NCBI GenBank assembly: GCA_004352715.1
Contig: SCFE01000025.1
Location: 1,706,710-1,770,709 of the forward strand
Reading direction: 5' to 3'
Origin: Hofstenia miamia
Lineage: Eukaryota > Xenacoelomorpha > Acoela
DNA length: 64,000 bases
Part shown: piece by piece, positions 58,001-64,000 of the stretch
Position numbering within the stretch: the stretch's first letter is position 1
Layout of the letters: the number at the start of each line of letters is the position of its first letter
Made by a program: the position numbers and the translations under genes
The notes under the pieces: generated by a model
Seen by the model: only the letters and a program-made list of their open reading frames with translations
Told to the model about the DNA's origin: nothing
Database searches by the model: none

Positions 58001-61000
58001 GGAAATTTCCATTAATAATTCAATTATTTGCGCATTTTGAGAGATGCTTTTTTCAAGTTTTCGGTGTGTTATGCAAAGTAATAATTGCGGTGAAAATTGC
58101 TCCTTGTTGTTGAAAATAAATTGAACCAAGTCATTTGTTCCACTTGTTTAGCTTAAAGAATCAAATTAATGTTTTTTCTGAATTTTATGAACACCTAAAA
58201 TTTGTTGTCAACCAATAGAGTGGAATTTGCAAGAAATTGCAAGTATTTTAAGTTTCTGTCAGTTCTATGGGAATATAGTACAACATAATAGCAATATTAA
58301 TTCAAAGATGTACTGGTTACGTACAGACCACATCTAGTCCAGCAAGGGTCGGCCCAGCACAGCCCAGCACAAGCATTACTGGCTAGGATGGCATGTTTAA
58401 AAAACCCTTGAAAAATGCATGTGTTTAAAATACACAAATCAAAAATTTTCTTTTCATCTTTTAATTGCCATAATTGAACAAAAAATTATTTTTTTTATTT
58501 GCTCATTCATTTGATCCAATAAGTCGTTACTTTGGGGACGTAAAAGAAAATCAGTTTACAAGGAGAAAATGTAAAACATGTAAGACTACCTTTGTATTAT
58601 TGTGGCGTGAATGAATAAATTCCATGATAGATGTGATACTTATTAATCTCTCAGATTACTATCCGTCAAATGGTCCAACGCAAAGCAATCTATTAAAGCA
58701 GTCTACACTAGTTAGAACAACAAGAAAGCATCACGAAATACACTCTTAATTTGTCAATTAGTCCATGTGGATGACTTTTCGAGCACACCTAGTGTCTAAA
58801 GAGCAGAGAAACAAACCTTTCTTGAAAGTGAATTGGAGAAGTAATAATGAGTTTACATCTTCTAAGGAAATAAAATAGTAAAAACAAAAAATTGTTTCTG
58901 AAGAAAAAACACATTTTTGCAACGCTTGATTACTCTTCCTACTGAATATATGTATCGTTATTAGCCCAATAAGTGGAGCACGCGATATTAGTTTTGATAA
59001 GATTTATATTTTTTTAACTCGCAGGGGCTTAGCATAAAACTAAGGGGTAATAAGACTGTTATTCAAATTCCGTTGACCAGAAACACTTGCTGACAAAATG
59101 TCATAATTTTTTCACAGTAATGCTCTGTTTTTGTTGTGGTGATCCCCTCAATTACTTAAATCTTGAATTATTCTTTGCCTGACCTAAGCCCAGTAATTTT
59201 GCTTAAATATCCATAGTGACCACATTTCTACTAGCTCCAACTTATTAGTAAGATGACCATCACTGCTCTCGGCATTTGTTATATTGAATATGTGTGCATT
59301 CTTCAAAGGCAAATATGACTTCTAACAATAAAAGCAAATTGGATTTAACATTAACCCCTGTTTCACGATGTCGTTAAGCTAAGTTATAATAGCATAGTTA
59401 AGCAAATTTAACGTTAGCCTTAACGGACAGTGTCCGACGGGCCTAATTCATCAATTGACTTATAAGCATTTGTTGAGTAAACACTATTATACTTCTATCC
59501 TTGTTGGAACCTGTAGTGTACATCAAACGGAAAAACTAAACCCTAAACGCATTGAGGTATAAAATGTCAATAACGCACTGAAGGGAGGCCGATTGAGCAC
59601 TCTCTTTTATTTTAAAATTATTAAAGATAAAGTAATGAGCTTTGGCACAGCGAAAAATGACCGTTGAACTACATCTTTTCTAGTTTTCAAAAAAATATAA
59701 TCATCAGTTTCGATTTTATATGCAAATGAAGTTGTCACGTCAACTATTTTTGGAAAAAAACCACGAAAAATAATCTAAATCTATTGATCATTAAAAATAG
59801 CAGGAAACAGTTTACTTAACTCATATTCATTCAAGTTAATGTTAAAGACTTACTCGAACATGACAACAAAAAAATATGCCCAAGATCAGGCAGTATTACG
59901 TAATCATTGAAGCCACTTCAGAATAAATTTAGAAATAAAGTCAATGAATGCTTATTTATGTTTCAAAAATCGAATACGTAACATAATAATATATATATAA
60001 AGTTTATATATATATATATATATTAATGCATAAATTTGCTTTACGTTAAAAGTCAATTCCAAACATGAAGCAGACCGTACGAAAATTGCCCAGCAGGTGA
60101 AAATTTTAGCAATTTTCAAAATGTATTCAAAATGTACTCGGCGAAAGATTTTCTTAGTACAAAAATACTTTTACTAATGCAAACAAGAACAAGGGATTTA
60201 AAGGAAATAGGGAGATCTTGAACCCAAAACTTCACTTGGAATGCACGCTTTCGGTTAGAATTCCTCTACGAAACAAATGCTTGTTTGACATATGAATTTC
60301 ATCATAACCTGTCTGGGCCGCCTGGCCCCAACTACTTCCACATCTGAATGTAAATCTATTACCGAAAACTTCCTATTTTTGTGCTACTAATAGTAAACTG
60401 CTGAAATGCACAACTTAATAAGATTATTTCTATTTTTAGAGGTTTCTTACTTCCTGTGTTGTTTTTCATGGTGTTCATTGATTATTTACGTGATATATTA
60501 GGTTAAACATTGGAAAATGATATGAAATTTTAAGTAAATATATTCTATTATTCCAACGTGTTTGAATATTTCATGAAAAATGCTTAAAAGCAACATCTGT
60601 TTTCCTTTGTTAGCAATGTGTTTGTATATTATATCGCATAAAGCAAGTTTGAATTGCTGCAACATCTATCTATGAAAACATCAAAGTCAAGGGAGTCACT
60701 AGGATTTTTTCTAAGGATGCCCCATGGAAACATTTCAATATACTTTCGGAATTTTTAATTTTGAAATTTTTTGATGTTTTGTAGCATTGTTAATAAAAAT
60801 TTTCCGCTACTGTAGTTCAATGCAAATATGACTTCCGCAACACATGCGTTACCAACTTCGAGGTAGCACCAGCCGATTCTTAGAAAAACGATTTGTTGCT
60901 GGAGTATCCAAACTTTATTTAATTTACTTACTTAACTACGGCATATTAATGATATACGGGTGAATGATCATATTTTTATTCGATTGGCGGGTACAGGAAT

Positions 61001-61063
61001 GCTCTATAGTCCTCACCATGTGTATCTTAAATAACATTTTTTAAAAACTAAATTTTAAATAAA
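55063..61063. other. Long intergenic stretch, no gene supported
   Basis: Six kilobases of AT-rich DNA without convincing coding frames. Patches of repeated words that may be worn MITEs: 56087-56135 (CAGGTCTGGAATGGGCC, AGACCCGACCCG), 57416-57465 (ATATTGCAA palindromic words), 58343-58372 (GGCCCAGCACAGCCCAGCAC) and 59386-59432 (CGTTAAGCTAAG and complementary TTAACGTTAGCCTTAACG). Only the last shows clear inverted symmetry, and none has a recognisable target duplication. One TA tract at 59990-60023. Confidence 0.5.
59990..60023. repeat. (TA)n microsatellite, interrupted
   Basis: TA tract split by AAAGTT. Confidence 0.95.
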
Positions 61064-61276
61064 ATGTTAAAAAAATTAACACATAATCAACGTAAGTTGT
61101 GTTCGAAATTTTTTAAAAAACTTAAATTGCCTAATCACAGGAAGAAAACTTTCATTGTCAAGTGGTGGAGGTCTGTTTGGGGAAGTAATTTTATAAGGGC
61201 GAGAGCAGCATTAAGAAAACTCTGCATGCACATTACTACGGTATGTGACATGCATTTTTATGTATGTGTTTTATAA
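61064..61276 (+). other. Unassigned 70-codon open frame with a donor-like site
   Basis: Begins MLKKLTHNQRKLCSKFFKK, strongly basic, continues KWWRSVWGSNFIRARAALRK, and meets ACGGTATGTGAC, a plausible 5' splice site, near 61239. Basic and Trp-rich like a nucleic-acid-binding segment, but no family is recognised. Confidence 0.25.
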
Positions 61277-61444
61277 TTAATGTTGTATAATACTATATAT
61301 ACATTTTTTTATTTGTAAACGCTTTTATTCCTGTACTGACATACAGTAAAAAGAAAAATAATACTTATAAAACATAAAGCAAGACAGTGACAAAAACTTC
61401 GGATAACTACGTCCATGAGATATTTACACGCCGTATAATAAAAT

Positions 61445-61885
61445 GTTTTTTTATAGCTCAGTACGGGTAATAGGAAAAGATATCATCCGTCGAATCACTC
61501 GGGTTAAACCTATTTTTATATTGTTGGTTGAGCATTTCGATGAGATTATGTTTGTTAATACTTGCAACCACGGAGAAAAATTTAATACACTTTCGGAGCT
61601 AAGCACAAAGCTTTTCACTAATACCAGGTAACCATACTTCGCAGGAGTATAGTATTAACGGACATATATAAGTATTTAAAATAAATAGCTTTGTGCAAGG
61701 TTCCATAAATGTTATTAAATACGTAAGTGACTTAGTGATATGATTGACATTACTCACAATAGCGTTAACATGTTTTTCCAAGATAAATATGATTCGATAG
61801 CTAATCCGAAGGTAGTTAACAGATAACACTTGAGGAATAGCTTCTTCATTATTATAAACAAGACTATCGGAAACGTTTGTGCAGT
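61445..61885 (-). pseudogene. Non-LTR retrotransposon reverse transcriptase fragment
   Basis: Read on the minus strand from the TA tract: IPQVLSVNYLRISYR (YLG motif with Arg for Gly), KHVNAIVSNVNHITKSLTYL, then KLFILNTYICPLILYSCEVW, matching the (L)Y..(Y/L)I.P.L.Y.(S/C).VW block of RT thumb regions. After a stop at GISEKLCA the same frame continues with LRKCIKFFSVVASINKHN and MLNQQYKNRFNPSDS, plausible as the C-terminal extension. The family is uncertain. A third distinct non-LTR fragment in the window, again abutting a TA tract at its 5' side. Confidence 0.65.
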
Positions 61886-61886
61886 A

Positions 61887-61889
<3 letters not shown>

Positions 61890-61919
<30 letters not shown>
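61890..61919. repeat. (TA)n microsatellite
   Basis: TA tract at the 5' border of the minus-strand RT fragment. Confidence 0.98.
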
Positions 61920-61924
<5 letters not shown>

Positions 61925-64000
61925 GACACGAATATTTGACATGAAAGCATCATTGGCAAGTCAAGAATCATGCCTCTAAGCATCCCCTAGGTGAACAGCA
62001 AATTATAAGTCATGGCCTTAAGCGTTCCTTAGATAGACAGATAATGACGCCATTTGCAATGCTGTAAAAGTTTATTCAATGATATCCAAAAAGAAAATTT
62101 GGCTTTATTAGGGTGAGTTCCTGTCATTTTACGTTTAAAATTACAATCTAAAATCATACTGATAATTTAAAATAGCAGTATGTTATGATGCAAAATCTTT
62201 CTGTTTAAAAGATAATTATTAACAAATAATTCAACTATTGCTATGTTTACTCTAGCAACAGACAATGGCTTTCATTTTGTGCATGTTGCCAAAATTATTC
62301 ATTGCAATAACAATATACTGCAATACCTATTTTAATATCAGGTATATGTTGACTATAGTTTAATAATTAAAGCATTGCTCCTTATTTATCGTTCAATCGC
62401 ACGCAAACTTTAATATTATCCAAAATCGTACTGATTTTTTTGCTAATAATGCATTCCCCATACATGCATGTTTGTGGCATAAGTTGCTAAAAACTTTCAA
62501 TAATAATTTCAGGAATAAACATAGTATACTACACTTGAATTCTTCTTTTAGCCAAAGGCTCATCATATTCGCGTGGGAGATTGCTAAGCAGATCATTGAT
62601 GTAATTATGCCCTGGATATTATTCATTATGCGTAGAAAACTTCAATGAGTTTGAATAAGTTATTGACTTATTGAAAATATATATTTCCTTCACAGAAATG
62701 GATGAAAATTGAATGTTTACAAACAAATTAGCCCATTACGTAAAAAAATAATATACTCTTTTGTTTGGAAATAAGAGAACGATAAAATTTTAAGAACAAA
62801 AAAATAATTTCCTTGTGTCGCAAAAATATTTTTCCTTAGCTGACTACGACTTTATGCGTTTTTGGTCAATTTGATGTTGCTGTAAACGAATTTGAGGCTA
62901 ATTTTGCAGTAGAAACCATACCTTTTGATCATTTATTAATATAAATTTATGGCCTAAATAGATTATTAAAATTAGAAATCGGAAATTGTATATCATGAAA
63001 ATATAGAAATTCTCAAATGACTTTGGTAAATGTACTAAACAAATTTCTATTTTAATGTCAGCAGATATTTTTTATTCATTCAGATGTCATGAGTTTTTTT
63101 GCTAGTTCCCTTAATTACGATTTTATAAAAATTCTTAGCTTTTCAGTGACTAAATATCTAATAAACAGATTTCTTTCATTCATATGAACCTACCGAATGT
63201 ATTTGAGGCCGAATTTGCGTTTTCTGCAGATTTCAATATTTTCTAGACATACCCAAAAGTCTCTTGAGTAGTTGGGCTAATTTTCTCTTTGTTCATCACT
63301 AAGTAAAACCAAAATTGCCAGGAAAAACATTCAATTGACATTTCAGAAAATGAAGTTCTGTAGACATTTCTGGCATTCTAAATCTCTGACGTCATCACTA
63401 GCAAATTCATTCTCTTCAATGTAAGAAAGAACATTTTAATTTGCCTCATGCTAAAATTTAGCTTGTAACTAATAAATTCAAATCCTTTTGAGAAGTATAA
63501 TTGAAATCCTGAGAAGTTATGTTAGAAATATCATTGCCAGAATAGCATACATATGATACAGACTTACGAGATGAATTGATAGCAGGATATACCAGAAAAC
63601 CCCTTTTTCATAGACAAAAAAATACCAGTCACTATTCTGGTTTCGCGATTCAGGCCAAACAAAGAATAGTAAATGATAAAGGCTGTTGATCTTCAACTAG
63701 CTCGGACTCTAACATACCATAGCAGCTGGAATATATTACTTGGGTGTCAAGATCCAATATCCTGATAAATATTAATTTCCAAAAAATATTTCATGTGCTT
63801 CAGAATATTTTGTTTCCCTCACAACTGAATTCGTAGTTCATTGATTTTTCAGAATTTAATATCCACAAATGTAACAAAAAGAACTGTAGAGAAGATATGA
63901 ATAATGTTGGCATACGCACAATACATATACATTTTTATTATGCAGTATGAAAGCAGCATGAAAGTGTTCCCTATCCTGATGCCCAAGGAGACAGATCACA
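61920..64000. other. Intergenic, no gene seen
   Basis: AT-rich unique DNA to the window end. The longest open frame is 77 codons, without motif. Confidence 0.6.

Noticed and set aside
1-64000. tRNA, rRNA, CRISPR or bacterial-type operons
   Set aside because: No cloverleaf B-box motif, rRNA segment, regular direct-repeat array or run of same-strand intact genes was seen.

Overview
This is AT-rich eukaryotic DNA, almost certainly from an invertebrate animal. No rRNA, tRNA, operon, CRISPR array or intact host gene can be supported. The indicators are abundant (TA)n microsatellites, decayed non-LTR retrotransposons, several classes of cut-and-paste transposon fossils (hAT, piggyBac, Tc1/mariner, pogo-like), and scaffold-style N gaps. 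The species cannot be named from the sequence.

Layout. The window opens inside a broken reverse transcriptase of a CR1/jockey-like retroelement (1-717), which ends near a 1-kb gap (818-1817). The region 1.8-9.7 kb is unique AT-rich DNA carrying one well-delimited hAT-type MITE (2958-3380, perfect 8-bp target duplication). At 9.7-11.5 kb there is a hAT transposase C-terminal fossil and a decayed mariner-like transposase. After a second 1-kb gap beginning in (AAT)n, the best-preserved gene remnant is an R4/Dong-like retrotransposon (about 14137-16149) lying between two AAT repeats. It has reverse transcriptase, CCHC knuckle and restriction-like endonuclease, but it is 5'-truncated, frameshifted, and contains a 240-bp duplication across a single N. 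A much older antisense relative lies at 21.7-22.2 kb.

From 23.9 to 54.5 kb there is a series of short non-autonomous DNA elements that I could delimit by terminal inverted repeats and target-site duplications: a pogo-like one (23940-24379), and hAT-like ones at 26131-26531 (with a relative near 27.3-27.6 kb), 30275-30593, 32242-32414, 37991-38124 and 43852-43908 (57 bp). There is also a 38-bp perfect hairpin between 7-bp direct repeats (40699-40736), and a 1224-bp Tc1/mariner-type element without visible transposase (50807-52030). Two separate piggyBac-like transposase fossils (42.4-43.1 and 47.1-47.8 kb, both minus strand) and two further non-LTR reverse transcriptase fragments (33.4 and 61.5 kb) complete the set.

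The most interesting pattern is that several patches of cryptically simple sequence, in which a short word is repeated irregularly (GATTTAAATC, CGAGTTCGAG, GGACCAGAT, GAGCCGAG, TTCCCGGGAA), turn out to be bodies or ends of hAT-like MITEs. The patch word is often the terminal sequence of the element itself. No new multi-gene system is visible. A few unassigned open frames are listed with low confidence.
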